The notes under the pieces: generated by a model
Seen by the model: only the letters and a program-made list of their open reading frames with translations
Told to the model about the DNA's origin: nothing
Database searches by the model: none
Assembly (NCBI RefSeq): GCF_001940245.1
Contig: NZ_MJIG01000004.1
Location: forward strand, 1,178,001 to 1,242,000
Direction of reading: 5' to 3'
Origin: Anaerostipes sp. 992a
GTDB taxonomy: Bacteria > Bacillota > Clostridia > Lachnospirales > Lachnospiraceae
DNA: 64,000 nt
Position numbers and translations under genes: made by a program
Shown here: positions 33,434 through 43,704 of the stretch, piece by piece
How the letters are laid out: each line of letters begins with the position of its first letter
Numbering within the stretch: position 1 is the stretch's first letter

Positions 33434-34234
33434 CTATCGTATCACACGCATGCCAATCATAACTGCCAGATATATTCCTACAATGGCATATGCGATATAA
33501 TCCCTTTGTTCATAAATCAGCGGCTTCATCTTCGTTCTTCCTTCCCCGCCATGATAACAACGGGATTCCATCGCCATGGCCAGATCATTGGCTCGACGAA
33601 CTGCAGATACGAACAGCGGCACCAGAATCGGCACTACGCTTTTCACCTTCTGTATCAGGTTTCCCTGATCAAATTCGGCTCCTCTTGCCATCTGCGCTTT
33701 CATAATCTTATCCAGCTCCTCTGTTAAGATAGGAATAAATCGCAAAGCAATAGCCATCATCATGGATATCTCATGTACTGGTATCTTTAGCTTCTTAAGA
33801 GGCTTTAACAGCTTCTCCATGCCATCTGTCAACTGATTCGGAGTTGTAGTCAATGTCATCAAAGAAGAACCAAGAATCAAGAATACCAGACGAATTGCCA
33901 TAAAAACAGCCGTCTGAAGACCTTCGCGTGAAATATCACAAAATCCAAAATCAACGATGACTTCCCCTGGAATAAAGAACATATTCAATACAACGGAAAA
34001 AATCAAAATCGTAAATACTGCTTTTAATCCTCTTACCATATAAGAGAAAGGAACCGTTGAAATTTTAACCATAACCGCCAGAAATACCCCTGCCAAAAGG
34101 TAAGCTGCTATGGATTTCCCAATAAATAACGAAATAATATACAGGACTGTTCCAGCCACCTTCGTTCTTGGATCTAAGCGATGGAGGAAGGAATTTCCTT
34201 TATAATATTGTCCAAGTGTAATTTCTCTTATCAT
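33434..34234 (-). CDS. ecfT: ECF transporter transmembrane component EcfT
   Basis: 266-aa scaffold membrane protein that couples the two ATPases to exchangeable vitamin-binding S components. Several hydrophobic helices. The coupling motifs appear as AQMARGAEFDQGN and AMAMESRCYHGGEGRT (the two Ala-Arg/Ser-Arg coupling helices). Its ATG overlaps the ecfA2 stop (ATGA). As no S component is adjacent, this is a group II ECF module serving several vitamins. Confidence 0.93.
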   Translation of the reverse strand: MIREITLGQYYKGNSFLHRLDPRTKVAGTVLYIISLFIGKSIAAYLLAGVFLAVMVKISTVPFSYMVRGLKAVFTILIFSVVLNMFFIPGEVIVDFGFCDISREGLQTAVFMAIRLVFLILGSSLMTLTTTPNQLTDGMEKLLKPLKKLKIPVHEISMMMAIALRFIPILTEELDKIMKAQMARGAEFDQGNLIQKVKSVVPILVPLFVSAVRRANDLAMAMESRCYHGGEGRTKMKPLIYEQRDYIAYAIVGIYLAVMIGMRVIR

Positions 34235-35088
34235 AATGTCTGTTTCCTCTTCAGCACTTTTAGAATCTGATCTTCTGCTTCTTTCAGCGTAATTGCGGTT
34301 ACTTCTTCCTCAAAGAATCCCCGCTCTCTTAAGTCCTCCATCAAATACATATAAAATGGAACTGCCAGCCCAATTTCCTCTAATTTTTCTTTATGCTTAA
34401 AAACTTCCTTTGGCACATCATCATAGAGCAAACAACCCTGGTCCATAACCAGAATTCGATCCACATAGTTAGCAATCTCTTCCATAGAATGAGACACCAA
34501 AATAATTGTGATACCCTGATTTTCATGAAGCCGTTTTAATAATTCCAGGATTTTATCCCTTCCGATGGGATCCAGGCCAGCAGTTGGCTCATCCAGGATA
34601 AAATATTGTGGATGCATGGCAAGAATTCCAGCAATGGCGACACGACGTTTCTGTCCCCCAGACAATTCAAATGGAGATTTCTCATAGTATTTCTCGTCCA
34701 TTCCCACCATCTGGAGCGCCTCCCTGGCTCTCCCCTTCACTTCCTCCTGAGAAAGTCCCAGATTCTTTGGGCCGAAACAAACATCCTCAAAAACCGTTAC
34801 TTCAAAAAGCTGATGCTCTGGATATTGGAAGGACAATCCCACCTTTCCTCTTAATTCTTTTAAGGAATATCCTTCTTGATAGATATCGCTTCCATCAAAT
34901 AATACTTTCCCTTCATCTGGCTTTAACAGGCCATTCAAATGTTGAATCAGAGTTGATTTTCCTGATCCTGTATGACCAACGATTCCAATAAACTCTCCCG
35001 GTTTAATTTCTAAACTTACATTAGAAAGGGCCTTTCTCCGACTGGAATCCCGATATTGATAACTAATATTTTCTAATTTAATTGACAT
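34231..35088 (-). CDS. ecfA2: ECF transporter ATPase EcfA2
   Basis: 285 aa. Walker A GIVGHTGSGKSTLIQHL, signature ELSGGQKRRVAIAGIL, Walker B YFILDEPTAGLDP and the switch His in ILVSHSMEEI. The Q-loop stretch FQYPEHQLFE is typical of EcfA proteins. Overlaps ecfA1 by 16 nt and ecfT by 4 nt, indicating tight translational coupling and 1:1:1 assembly. Confidence 0.94.
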   Translation of the reverse strand: MSIKLENISYQYRDSSRRKALSNVSLEIKPGEFIGIVGHTGSGKSTLIQHLNGLLKPDEGKVLFDGSDIYQEGYSLKELRGKVGLSFQYPEHQLFEVTVFEDVCFGPKNLGLSQEEVKGRAREALQMVGMDEKYYEKSPFELSGGQKRRVAIAGILAMHPQYFILDEPTAGLDPIGRDKILELLKRLHENQGITIILVSHSMEEIANYVDRILVMDQGCLLYDDVPKEVFKHKEKLEEIGLAVPFYMYLMEDLRERGFFEEEVTAITLKEAEDQILKVLKRKQTL

Positions 35089-35924
35089 AATGCTTCCACC
35101 AATTCCTCTTTTGTCATAATTGTCTCTGGCAGAGGAATTCCTTCTTTCCGCAGCTCATATGCCATGCTTGCTGCATGAGGAACCTCAAGTCCATAGGATT
35201 TTACCGTTTCTACCTGAGAGAATATCTCCACCGGTGTCCCGCTCATGACAACTTTGCCATGATCCATAACAAACACTTTATCTGCGTCGATTACTTCATC
35301 CATCTTATGCGTAATCAGAATAATGGTAATTCCTTTTTCCCGATTCAATTCATGGATGGTCTTAATAACATCTTCTCTTCCTTTTGGATCCAGCATGGCT
35401 GTAGGTTCATCCAGGATAATGCATTCTGGTTCCATGGCCAGAATGCCTGCAATGGCAATTCTCTGCTTCTGACCGCCAGAAAGATGATTGGGAGAAGACA
35501 TACGGTAAGCCATCATCCCTACCGCTTCCAGACTTTCTGCCACTCTGCGCCAAATATCTTCTGTAGGTACTCCAATATTCTCCGGTCCAAAGGCCACATC
35601 CTCTTCTACGATATTGCCAATAATCTGATTATCCGGATTCTGCAATACAATTCCTGCATTCTGCCGAATGTCCCAGATGCTGGACTCATCATCCGTACGC
35701 ATTCCCTTCACGTAGACAGTCCCTTGAGCTGGCTGAAGTAAACCATTTATATGCTTGGCAAGAGAAGATTTTCCAGAACCATTATGCCCCAGAACTGCAA
35801 TAAACTGCCCTGCTTCTACTTCCATATTTACACCTGCAATGGCTTCTATAGTTTCTATTACATTGCCATCGTCATCCTTCCGAAAATAGCGATGGACCAA
35901 ATCTTTTATTTGAACGATACTCAT
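35073..35924 (-). CDS. ecfA1: ECF transporter ATPase EcfA1
   Basis: 283 aa with Walker A AVLGHNGSGKSSLAKHI, Q-loop LQNPDNQIIGN, signature HLSGGQKQRIAIAGIL, Walker B CIILDEPTAMLDP and ILITHKMDEV. Partner of EcfA2 in the vitamin-uptake ECF complex. First gene of the unit, after the rplQ terminator, with its own promoter. Confidence 0.94.
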   Translation of the reverse strand: MSIVQIKDLVHRYFRKDDDGNVIETIEAIAGVNMEVEAGQFIAVLGHNGSGKSSLAKHINGLLQPAQGTVYVKGMRTDDESSIWDIRQNAGIVLQNPDNQIIGNIVEEDVAFGPENIGVPTEDIWRRVAESLEAVGMMAYRMSSPNHLSGGQKQRIAIAGILAMEPECIILDEPTAMLDPKGREDVIKTIHELNREKGITIILITHKMDEVIDADKVFVMDHGKVVMSGTPVEIFSQVETVKSYGLEVPHAASMAYELRKEGIPLPETIMTKEELVEALCQLN

Positions 35925-35966
35925 TTCTTTTACCTCATATCTGAAACTTCAGTTTCCTAGTAATCA

Positions 35967-35996
35967 AGTATAGCATAACCTTGCCAGCTTTGCCAA
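35967..35996 (-). promoter_or_regulatory. Promoter of ecfA1
   Basis: Minus strand -35 TTGGCA (35991-35996), 18-nt spacer, -10 TATACT (35967-35972), about 40 nt before ecfA1 and beyond the rplQ terminator. Confidence 0.6.
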
Positions 35997-36057
35997 GTCG
36001 CTTATGAAATGTCGCCTTCTTCGAAACGCTTTTGTTGCATAAGAAATTTGTAATAAA

Positions 36058-36100
36058 AAGAAAAAGCCATGGAAAAATATAAATACTTTTCCATGACTCT
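36058..36100 (-). terminator. Terminator after rplQ
   Basis: GTCATGGAAAAGT pairs with ATTTTTCCATGGC on the minus strand, followed by TTTTTC. Ends the long ribosomal transcript. Confidence 0.85.
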
Positions 36101-36125
36101 TGATTTTTCTTAATTATATAACAGC

Positions 36126-36662
36126 TTATACTAATTCAAGAAGAACTTCCATAGCTGCGTCACCTTTACGCTGACCAATTTTAACGATTCTTGTATAACC
36201 ACCGTTACGTCCAGCATATTTTGGTGCATATTCATCGAATAATTTCTGTGTTAAGTCTACTTTCTTTGTATTTGCTTTTCTACCAGCTGCAGCTTCAGGA
36301 ACTTCAGTTACAGGGTATAAAACTTTTAACATCTGTCTTCTTGCATGTAAACGAGAAGGCTGATCTTTCTTGATTTCTTTCTGAACAGTTTCGTATACAG
36401 TAACTTTCTTACCATCTACAACTTCTTTCACTCTCTTACCAGCTGCATCTTTCTTAGCAACTTTAGCGTCAACTGTAACTGTTTCAAAGTTATCTTTTTC
36501 TTTTACTGCTAATGCGATTAAGCCTTCAGCAATTTTACGAACTTCTTTTGCTCTTGCTTCTGTTGTAATAATCTTACCATTGTAGATTAAGCTTGTTACC
36601 TGTCCACGTAATAATGCTTTTCTCTGAGAAGATGTTCTTCCTAATTTTCTGTATTTTGCCAT
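36126..36662 (-). CDS. rplQ: 50S ribosomal protein L17, with insertion
   Basis: 178 aa, longer than the usual 113-130. The N-terminal [20 protein letters not shown] and C-terminal [20 protein letters not shown] are standard. A charged insertion of about 50 residues (roughly residues 65-120; [20 protein letters not shown]) lies in the middle, as in other Lachnospiraceae L17. Last gene of the alpha operon. Confidence 0.95.
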   Translation of the reverse strand: MAKYRKLGRTSSQRKALLRGQVTSLIYNGKIITTEARAKEVRKIAEGLIALAVKEKDNFETVTVDAKVAKKDAAGKRVKEVVDGKKVTVYETVQKEIKKDQPSRLHARRQMLKVLYPVTEVPEAAAGRKANTKKVDLTQKLFDEYAPKYAGRNGGYTRIVKIGQRKGDAAMEVLLELV

Positions 36663-36734
36663 TGTATTGACCTCCTATGATTTTTCGCTTTGCTTACTTA
36701 GACCTTCGGCTTAAGCGGGTCTATATTGTATCTA

Positions 36735-37694
36735 TTATTCTTCGCTAGAATTTAAGGATAAACCTAATTCTTTCAATTTTGCTAAAACTTCTTCTAATGA
36801 TTTGCGTCCTAAGTTACGAACCTTCATCATATCTTCAGGAGTTTTGTTTGTTAATTCTTCCACTGTATTGATTCCAGCTCTCTTTAAGCAGTTATAAGAA
36901 CGAACAGATAATTCTAATTCATCAATGTTCATTTCCAATACTTTTTCTTTTTCATCATCTTCTTTTTCTACCATAACCTCTGCAGATTTTGCATTTTCAG
37001 AAAGGTCTACAAAAAGGTTCAGATGTTCGCAAAGTACTTTTGCTGCTAAACTAACTGCTTCATCTGGAGATAATGTACCATTTGAGAAAACATCTAAAGT
37101 TAATTTATCGTAATCTGTAATCTGGCCTACACGTGTATTCTCAACCATTAAGTTGACACGCTCTACTGGTGTATAGATAGCATCTACTGCAATCTCATCG
37201 ATAGAAGCATCTTCGCGTTTTCCTTTGTCAGCACCTACATATCCACGACCATTTGTAATGGTAAGTTCCATGTCTAATCTGCTGTCCAGTCCGCCGCTTA
37301 AAGTAGCAATTACCAGATCCGGATTTAAGATTTCGATATCACTGTCTACGTTAATGTCCCCTGCCGTTACGACACCTTCACCAGAGAATTCAATATATGC
37401 TGTTTTTGGTTCATTAGAAGTGCTATTATTCTTAATAGCTAATTCTTTGATGTTCATGATGATCTCAGTCACATCTTCTTTTACGCCTGGAATGGAACTA
37501 AATTCATGTAAAACGCCTTTGATCTTTACAGCACTTACTGCTGCACCTGGTAAAGATGACAGCATAATTCTTCTTAAAGAATTACCCAATGTTGTACCGT
37601 ATCCTCTTTCTAATGGTTCTACAACAAAACGTCCATAACGATTATCTTCGGAAATTTCAACAATCTCAATTCTTGGTTTTTCAAATTCAAACAT
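36735..37694 (-). CDS. rpoA: DNA-directed RNA polymerase subunit alpha
   Basis: 319 aa. N-terminal dimerisation domain ([20 protein letters not shown], residues about 24-43) and C-terminal domain after a charged linker ([39 protein letters not shown]), which binds UP elements and activators. Located between rpsD and rplQ as usual, but separated from rpsD by 139 nt with two hairpins. Confidence 0.98.
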   Translation of the reverse strand: MFEFEKPRIEIVEISEDNRYGRFVVEPLERGYGTTLGNSLRRIMLSSLPGAAVSAVKIKGVLHEFSSIPGVKEDVTEIIMNIKELAIKNNSTSNEPKTAYIEFSGEGVVTAGDINVDSDIEILNPDLVIATLSGGLDSRLDMELTITNGRGYVGADKGKREDASIDEIAVDAIYTPVERVNLMVENTRVGQITDYDKLTLDVFSNGTLSPDEAVSLAAKVLCEHLNLFVDLSENAKSAEVMVEKEDDEKEKVLEMNIDELELSVRSYNCLKRAGINTVEELTNKTPEDMMKVRNLGRKSLEEVLAKLKELGLSLNSSEE

Positions 37695-37745
37695 TCCCGG
37701 CCCTCCTTGTGGGTTTCAGTGTTATTGAGGGTGTTACATTACCAG

Positions 37746-37818
37746 AAAAACTGCCCAGGGCAGTTTTGGTATAGTCACAAAACCGAACAGCCGACAGAAG
37801 AAACTTCTGCCAACTGTT
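37746..37818 (-). other. Two hairpins between rpsD and rpoA
   Basis: On the minus strand, AACAGTTGGCAGAAG / CTTCTGTCGGCTGTT (37786-37818) is followed by AAAACTGCCC / GGGCAGTTTT (37746-37767) and then TTTTTC. The second has the look of an intrinsic terminator, so it may attenuate rpoA-rplQ or mark RNA processing. Confidence 0.6.
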
Positions 37819-37833
37819 ACGATTAATTTTTTA

Positions 37834-38427
37834 TTATTTAGAATATAATTCGACGATGAGTGTTTCGTTAACTGGTACGTCGATTTCTTCTCTTGTTGGT
37901 ACTTCTTTCACGATACCTTTTAAGTTTTCGTGATCAGCTTCTAACCAAGCTGGAACTAATCTTCCATCTGTTACTTCCAAGATATCTTTATATCTCTGAG
38001 AACCTTTGTGTTTTTCTTTGATTTCGATCACATCGCCAACTTTTACCTGGTAAGATGGGATATTAACTGTCTTACCATTTACTAATACATGTTTGTGGTC
38101 AACGATCTGTCTACATTCTTTTCTTGTTCTACCATATCCTAAACGGAACATAACGTTGTCTAATCTTAATTCTAATAATGTCATTAAGTTAGGACCTGTT
38201 AAGCCGCGCATTTTATCAGCTTTTGCATAGTAGTTTCTGAAAGGTTTTTCTAATACACCATAGATGAATTTTGCTTTCTGTTTTTCGCGAAGCTGTAAAC
38301 CATATTCGCTTAATTTTCTATTGGATCTATGTGCATTTCTATTAGATTTTTTATCAATTCCTAAATAAACTGGATCTAAAGCTAAAGATCTACATCTCTT
38401 TAAGACGGGAGTTCTATCTACTGCCAT
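37834..38427 (-). CDS. rpsD: 30S ribosomal protein S4
   Basis: 197 aa, primary 16S rRNA binder. It lacks the four N-terminal cysteines of zinc-type S4 (only one Cys in [15 protein letters not shown]), so it is the C-minus form. The S4 RNA-binding domain is [20 protein letters not shown] onward. Lies in the alpha operon between rpsK and rpoA, 19 nt after rpsK. Confidence 0.96.
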   Translation of the reverse strand: MAVDRTPVLKRCRSLALDPVYLGIDKKSNRNAHRSNRKLSEYGLQLREKQKAKFIYGVLEKPFRNYYAKADKMRGLTGPNLMTLLELRLDNVMFRLGYGRTRKECRQIVDHKHVLVNGKTVNIPSYQVKVGDVIEIKEKHKGSQRYKDILEVTDGRLVPAWLEADHENLKGIVKEVPTREEIDVPVNETLIVELYSK

Positions 38428-38445
38428 TCTTTACAAACCTCCTGA

Positions 38446-38841
38446 TTATACTCTTCTACGTTTTGGTGGACGACATCCGTTGTGAGGAACTGGAGTCACA
38501 TCCTTGATGCTGACTACTTCCAAACCACAAGCCTGAAGAGCTCTGATAGCAGCTTCTCTTCCTGATCCTGGTCCCTTAACCATAACGTCTACTGTTTTTA
38601 AACCATGTACTAATGCTGCTTTTGTTGCAGTTTCAGCAGCCATCTGAGCTGCATATGGTGTAGATTTTCTAGAACCTCTAAATCCTAATCCACCTGCACT
38701 TGCCCAAGAAAGAGCATTTCCTTCAGCATCAGTTAATGTAACGATTGTATTGTTAAAAGATGACTGAATGTGAGCCTGTCCATGCTGAACATTTTTCTTC
38801 ACACGTTTTTTTGTCACTTTTTTAGTAACTTTCTTTGCCAT
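38446..38841 (-). CDS. rpsK: 30S ribosomal protein S11
   Basis: 131 aa. Basic N-terminus ([19 protein letters not shown]) and conserved [20 protein letters not shown] and [13 protein letters not shown] at the end. Part of the 30S platform near the mRNA exit. 43 nt after rpsM. Confidence 0.97.
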   Translation of the reverse strand: MAKKVTKKVTKKRVKKNVQHGQAHIQSSFNNTIVTLTDAEGNALSWASAGGLGFRGSRKSTPYAAQMAAETATKAALVHGLKTVDVMVKGPGSGREAAIRALQACGLEVVSIKDVTPVPHNGCRPPKRRRV

Positions 38842-38883
38842 TAACTCTAACCTCCTATAAGGTATACTTCATTTATCTATAAA

Positions 38884-39252
38884 CTATTTCTTCTTGTTTG
38901 CTACTGTACGTTTTGGACCCTTACGAGTTCTAGCGTTTGTCTTAGTTTTCTGTCCACGAACTGGAAGACCACTTCTATGACGTTTTCCTCTATAACATCC
39001 AATTTCTTTTAATCGCTTAATGTTCATAGCGATTTCTCTACGTAAATCACCTTCTACTACCTGTGTTTCGTTGATGACAGCACTGATTCTTTTTACTTCG
39101 TCATCTGTTAAATCACGAACACGTGTATCAAGGCTAACATTTGCTTCTGATAAAATACGTCTAGAACTTGTAAGACCAATACCATAAATATAAGTAAGTC
39201 CGATTTCTACACGTTTATCTCTTGGTAAATCGACACCTGAAATACGAGCCAT
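38884..39252 (-). CDS. rpsM: 30S ribosomal protein S13
   Basis: 122 aa. [19 protein letters not shown] and the C-terminal [17 protein letters not shown], whose tail contacts P-site tRNA, are normal. TTTTGGAGGAAAAAAC precedes the ATG. It begins the alpha operon proper, 274 nt after rpmJ. Confidence 0.97.
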   Translation of the reverse strand: MARISGVDLPRDKRVEIGLTYIYGIGLTSSRRILSEANVSLDTRVRDLTDDEVKRISAVINETQVVEGDLRREIAMNIKRLKEIGCYRGKRHRSGLPVRGQKTKTNARTRKGPKRTVANKKK

Positions 39253-39526
39253 GTTTTTTCCTCCAAAATTAAATTAAAAATTCAATAATAATAATGATTC
39301 ATTTAGATTAAAGCAACAATCTACGTATCCGCGTACGGTGAAATGTCATACGTATCTCATTCTTTAACAGTGTTTTGTTTCATTCATTTTTATATAATAT
39401 CAGCACGAACAACACCTCCCGGTGGTTCACACTGCAGCCGCCTATGTTAAAAATAATTAAACATGAATAAATTACACAACAAAAGCAAGGATATTGCTTT
39501 TATCTACAATATGAAAATATTGTTCA

Positions 39527-39640
39527 TTATCCTTGTCTTTGTTTGTGTTTTGGGTTTTCGCAAATAATTCTAATTGAGCCTTTTCTCTTAATTACTTTGC
39601 ATTTTTCGCAGATTGGTTTTACTGATGCTCTTACCTTCAC
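39527..39640 (-). CDS. rpmJ: 50S ribosomal protein L36
   Basis: 37 aa, translated from the sequence: starts GTG ([15 protein letters not shown]) and ends [10 protein letters not shown]. Zinc ligands C-x2-C, then C and H (CEKCK...CENPKH) are present, so it is the zinc-binding form. AAGGAGAGAGTGAA lies before the GTG. In its usual place between infA and rpsM. A small hairpin (39480-39500) follows the stop. Confidence 0.95.
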   Translation of the reverse strand: MKVRASVKPICEKCKVIKRKGSIRIICENPKHKQRQG

Positions 39641-39722
39641 TTCACTCTCTCCTTTCCCAAAAACGTTCGGATTCAAGTATATCATATAAAATCCTGGATA
39701 TCAAGATTTTTTTCAAATTTTT

Positions 39723-39941
39723 TTATTTATCTCTCCAGATAATTCTTCCCTTTGTCAGATCGTATGGAGATAATGCCAGTGTTACCTTATCACCAGGTAA
39801 AATCTTAATGTAGTTCATTCTTAATTTCCCACTAATGTGAGCCAATACGATATGTCCACCTTCAATTTCTACTTTGAACATTGCGTTTGGAAGTTTTTCT
39901 AATACTACGCCTTCGATTTCAATTGCTTCTGATTTTGCCAT
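39723..39941 (-). CDS. infA: Translation initiation factor IF-1
   Basis: 72 aa, single OB-fold (S1-like) domain. [20 protein letters not shown] and the conserved [20 protein letters not shown]. Binds the 30S A site during initiation. Between the KOW-domain gene and rpmJ. Confidence 0.97.
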   Translation of the reverse strand: MAKSEAIEIEGVVLEKLPNAMFKVEIEGGHIVLAHISGKLRMNYIKILPGDKVTLALSPYDLTKGRIIWRDK

Positions 39942-39978
39942 ATATAATCCTCCTTAGATGCAGAAGCCTGCATGGCAC

Positions 39979-40245
39979 CTACTTTTTGTGCAGATGCCGA
40001 TCCAGCGCTTCATTTATATCATCGTCTGTAATCTTACAATTATTATTTAGTTTCTGTTTTACCTCATCGTCCATGCAGCATTGAATCTGAACATGTCTTT
40101 TCTTCTTCTTTTTTGGCTCGTCGATCTTTTTTGTAATACCATTTACCAAATATACATATTCATCATCGGCGTTCCATATGATATAAGTCTTGCCTTTATC
40201 ATGTCCTGCCTTTGATACTGCATAATAACCAATTTTATAATCCAT
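39979..40245 (-). CDS. KOW-domain RNA-binding protein (L14e-like)
   Basis: 88 aa. The N-terminal half is KOW-like (VSKAGHDKGKTYIIWNADDE, then YLVNGITKKI), followed by a very basic stretch (EPKKKKKRHVQIQ). This small protein is a usual occupant between map and infA in Clostridia. Probably binds rRNA or the ribosome; its role is not established. Confidence 0.8.
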   Translation of the reverse strand: MDYKIGYYAVSKAGHDKGKTYIIWNADDEYVYLVNGITKKIDEPKKKKKRHVQIQCCMDDEVKQKLNNNCKITDDDINEALDRHLHKK

Positions 40246-40259
40246 CTTTCCTGCCTTCT

Positions 40260-41015
40260 CTATTTTGTCAGAGATAAGATTTCATATCCGTCTTCTGTAA
40301 TCAATACTGTATTTTCATAATGTGCAGACAAGCTTCCGTCTGCAGTAACGACTGTCCAGTCATCGTCCAGCCAGCATACATCATAATGACCTGCATTTAC
40401 CATCGGCTCGATTGCAAGGGTCATTCCTGCCTTTAATTTCATTCCTTTTCTTCTTCCCGCAAAATTTGGAATTTCCGGAGCCTCATGAAGATTGCTTCCG
40501 ATTCCATGTCCTACAAGATCTCGAACAACCGAAAATCCATTGGCCTCTACATACTTTTGAATCGCTCTTGAGATATCAAATAAATGATTGCCCTCTTTTG
40601 CATATTTTAAACCTTCAAAAAAGCTTTCTTTGGTTACTTCTATCAGTTTACTGGCCTCTTTGGATATTTCTCCAACTGCATGGGTCCGGGCTGCATCCGA
40701 ATGATACCCTTTATAGATCACCCCTGCATCCAGGCTGACAATATCACCTTCGTCGATGATATGATCCTTTGTTGGAATACCATGTACTACTTCATCATTT
40801 ACCGATACGCAAATGGATGCCGGATAGCCCTGATAGTTTAAAAAAGAAGGAATGCAGCCGTAGCTCCTTATAATCTCCTCACCCAGTCGGTCAATATCCA
40901 ATGTGGACATCCCAGGCTTTATGGCCTTGCCAAGCTCCTCATGGGTAATAGCAAGAATTCTTCCAGCCTCTCTCATTAATTCAATTTCTCTTTCGGATTT
41001 GATCGTTACTGCCAT
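40260..41015 (-). CDS. map: Methionine aminopeptidase, type I
   Basis: Removes the initiator methionine. 251 aa with the pita-bread metal ligands: Asp in VSLDAGVIYKGYHSDAARTH (two Asp), His in VGHGIGSNLHEAPEIPN, Glu in LAIEPMVN and Glu in HYENTVLITEDG. No N-terminal zinc-finger extension. Starts 3 nt after adk. Confidence 0.97.
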   Translation of the reverse strand: MAVTIKSEREIELMREAGRILAITHEELGKAIKPGMSTLDIDRLGEEIIRSYGCIPSFLNYQGYPASICVSVNDEVVHGIPTKDHIIDEGDIVSLDAGVIYKGYHSDAARTHAVGEISKEASKLIEVTKESFFEGLKYAKEGNHLFDISRAIQKYVEANGFSVVRDLVGHGIGSNLHEAPEIPNFAGRRKGMKLKAGMTLAIEPMVNAGHYDVCWLDDDWTVVTADGSLSAHYENTVLITEDGYEILSLTK

Positions 41016-41018
41016 ATT

Positions 41019-41657
41019 CTATGCACCTAAAATCTTTACAACATTTTCAAATACTACATTAATATCAAGTGTACCATCCATTTCTACCAGGCATCCTGCC
41101 TTTTTATAGTAGTCGATCAATGGCTGGGTCTGTTCATGATAAACATCTAAACGTTTCTGAACAGTTTCTGGTTTATCATCGTCACGTAAGATCAGTTTTT
41201 CGCCACATACATCACATACGCCCTCTGTCTTCGTAGGGTTATAAACAAGATGATAGGTAGCTCCGCATCCTACACATGCTCTTCTCCCTGACATACGTTT
41301 AATAATATGATCATCTGGAACTTCAATGTCCAATGCATAATCAATTTTATCCTCGCCCAGTGCCGCATCTAACGCTTCTGCCTGTGGGATGGTACGTGGA
41401 AAACCATCCAGGATATAGCCTTCCTTACAGTCTTCCTTCTGAACACGGTCCACAACCAGATCAACGACCAATTCATCTGGAACTAACAGTCCCTGGTCCA
41501 TATAGCTTTTTGCTTTTTTACCAAGTTCTGTTCCGTTTTTAATATTTGCTCTAAAAATATCACCCGTAGAAATATGAGGGATTCCATATTTCTCGGAAAT
41601 CATCTTTGCCTGTGTTCCCTTTCCTGCGCCAGGGGCACCCAACATAATTATTTTCAT
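41019..41657 (-). CDS. adk: Adenylate kinase
   Basis: Interconverts AMP, ADP and ATP. 212 aa. P-loop [16 protein letters not shown] at the N-terminus, AMP site STGDIFR, and a LID domain with a four-cysteine zinc site ([13 protein letters not shown]...CDVCG), the Gram-positive form. In the spc operon between secY and map. Confidence 0.97.
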   Translation of the reverse strand: MKIIMLGAPGAGKGTQAKMISEKYGIPHISTGDIFRANIKNGTELGKKAKSYMDQGLLVPDELVVDLVVDRVQKEDCKEGYILDGFPRTIPQAEALDAALGEDKIDYALDIEVPDDHIIKRMSGRRACVGCGATYHLVYNPTKTEGVCDVCGEKLILRDDDKPETVQKRLDVYHEQTQPLIDYYKKAGCLVEMDGTLDINVVFENVVKILGA

Positions 41658-41692
41658 TTAAAAGTTCCTCCTACTTCCCTATATGCACAAAT

Positions 41693-41715
41693 AAGCTGTA
41701 GGACTCCTACAGCTT
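41693..41715. other. Perfect inverted repeat between secY and adk
   Basis: AAGCTGTAGGA, one base, then TCCTACAGCTT. An 11-bp perfect stem in the 70-nt gap. No U-run follows, so it is more likely a processing or stability element than a terminator. Confidence 0.55.
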
Positions 41716-41727
41716 AGTGTTTATGCA

Positions 41728-43044
41728 TTAATCATTTAAAAATCCTGTATATTTACGTACGAGGATTTGAGATTCAATTTGCTTTTTCGTTTCAAGGATA
41801 ACACCAACAACGATAATCAATGATGTTCCTCCAAATGAAACGTTGGCACTGAATACTCCATTAAAGAAAAATGGAATAACTGCCACAATTACTAAACCAG
41901 CTGCACCAATGAAAATAATATAGCTAAGCAGACGGTTTAAATATTCCTGTGTTGGTTTTCCTGGACGGATACCTGGAATAAATCCCCCTTGCTTCTTCAT
42001 GTTATTTGACACTTCAATTGGATTGAATGTAATGGATGTATAAAAATAAGCAAATAATATTACTAACAGAATATACACAACAAGACCTGCTGATCTTGCT
42101 GGATGATCCATATCAAACCATGAAGATGAGCTTAAACTAACTAGTATCTTTCCGATCACTCCATTATTCTGATAATGAAACAGATTTTGAATGATCAATG
42201 GAAATTGTAAGATTGATGATGCAAAAATAATTGGGATAACACCGGCTGTGTTAACTTTTAACGGAATATGGGTGGATTGACCTCCAACCATCTTTCTTCC
42301 CTGAATTTTTTTTGAATACTGAATTGGTATATGACGTTCTCCATCACTTAAAATAATGACAAAGACTGTCGTAAATATAACAACTCCTGCGATAATTACT
42401 CCCGCAATCAATGCTGGTCCGATTTGTTTGCCTTTCATGAACTGTTCATAAAGGACATAAAAATCGTTTGGCATTCTTGAGACAATATTGACTAACAGGA
42501 TAATGGAAATTCCATTACCAATACCGCTTTCTGTGATTCTTTCCCCTAGCCACATTACTAATACTGCCCCTGATGTCAAGGCAACGATCATAGTAATGAT
42601 AGATAACGCATTATAGTCAGCTCCTAAGGTACCCTGCTTTGCAAATGCAATGGCCATACTTCCACTCTCGATCAAGCCCAGAACTACGGTTAAATATCTG
42701 GTAATCTTATTCATTCTCTTACGGCCATCTTCACCATCTCGATGCATTTCCTCCAATGCAGGAATCGCAATGGTCAGAAGCTGCATAATAATAGATGCCG
42801 TAATATATGGTGTAACATTCAAAGCAAAGATTGACATAGATAAGAAAGAACCACCTGTAAATGAATTCATTAAGTTAAATGAATCTCCTAATGTACTCTG
42901 CAGATACGCGCTCACCTGAGCGCTGTCAATACACGGAATCGGTAATTGACAGCCCAGACGAACCACTGCCACTGCGAACACAGTAAACAGAAATTTCTTC
43001 CTAAATTCTTTAGTCTTCAGAGCCTTCACTAGCGTATTAGACAT
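41728..43044 (-). CDS. secY: Protein translocase subunit SecY
   Basis: 438 aa, about ten membrane helices forming the protein-conducting channel. PCIDSAQVSAYL, GGSFLSMSIFALNVTPYITA and the cytoplasmic loop regions (GRKMVGGQSTHIPLKVNTAG; GFIPGIRPGKPTQEYLNRL) are standard. Works with SecA encoded at 13.2 kb. Last membrane gene of the spc operon, one base after rplO. Confidence 0.97.
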   Translation of the reverse strand: MSNTLVKALKTKEFRKKFLFTVFAVAVVRLGCQLPIPCIDSAQVSAYLQSTLGDSFNLMNSFTGGSFLSMSIFALNVTPYITASIIMQLLTIAIPALEEMHRDGEDGRKRMNKITRYLTVVLGLIESGSMAIAFAKQGTLGADYNALSIITMIVALTSGAVLVMWLGERITESGIGNGISIILLVNIVSRMPNDFYVLYEQFMKGKQIGPALIAGVIIAGVVIFTTVFVIILSDGERHIPIQYSKKIQGRKMVGGQSTHIPLKVNTAGVIPIIFASSILQFPLIIQNLFHYQNNGVIGKILVSLSSSSWFDMDHPARSAGLVVYILLVILFAYFYTSITFNPIEVSNNMKKQGGFIPGIRPGKPTQEYLNRLLSYIIFIGAAGLVIVAVIPFFFNGVFSANVSFGGTSLIIVVGVILETKKQIESQILVRKYTGFLND

Positions 43045-43045
43045 A

Positions 43046-43489
43046 CTAGATCACCTCAGCTTTTCCACCTAAAGCTTCAATTTTTTCTTTTGCAGATGCA
43101 CTGAATGCATTTGCCTGAACTGTAAGCTTTTTCGTTAATTCTCCATTTCCAAGAATTTTAACTCCATCTTTTGGATTAGAAACAACACCTGTTTCGACTA
43201 ATGTTTCAACGGAAACAACAGCTCCGTCTTCAAATCTTTCTAATGCTGATACGTTAATTCCAACGATTGTTTTAGAGTTTCTGCATGTGAAACCACGTTT
43301 TGGAATACGTCTATATAAAGGCATCTGTCCACCTTCAAAGCCTGGTCTTGTGCCACCGCCTGAACGTGCTTTCTGTCCTTTGTGTCCTTTACCAGCTGTT
43401 TTACCATTTCCAGAACCATGTCCACGGCCTCTTCTAAAAGTATCGCTGTGTTTTGATCCTTCTGCTGGACGTAAATTTGATAAATCCAT
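43046..43489 (-). CDS. rplO: 50S ribosomal protein L15
   Basis: 147 aa. N-terminal Gly/Arg/Lys-rich extension ([20 protein letters not shown]) and [17 protein letters not shown], normal. Late 50S assembly protein. Confidence 0.97.
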   Translation of the reverse strand: MDLSNLRPAEGSKHSDTFRRGRGHGSGNGKTAGKGHKGQKARSGGGTRPGFEGGQMPLYRRIPKRGFTCRNSKTIVGINVSALERFEDGAVVSVETLVETGVVSNPKDGVKILGNGELTKKLTVQANAFSASAKEKIEALGGKAEVI

Positions 43490-43508
43490 CGTAGCACCTC
43501 CTTATGAA

Positions 43509-43691
43509 TTAAATTTCTTCAACTTTTACTAAGTGATTCACCTGTTTGATCATACCTCTAACGCAAGCATTATCTGGCATTTCTACAGTCTTGTTCACTT
43601 TCTTCAATCCTAAAGCTTCTAATGTCTTTTTGTGCTTAGGAATTGCTCCGATTGGAGATTTTACTAAAGTAATGTTTAATTTTTCTGCCAT
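43509..43691 (-). CDS. rpmD: 50S ribosomal protein L30
   Basis: 60 aa. LNITLVKSPIGAIPKHKKTL and LKKVNKTVEMPDNACVRGMI, single compact domain of normal size between rpsE and rplO. Confidence 0.96.
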   Translation of the reverse strand: MAEKLNITLVKSPIGAIPKHKKTLEALGLKKVNKTVEMPDNACVRGMIKQVNHLVKVEEI

Positions 43692-43704
43692 GATTCACTA
43701 CCTC

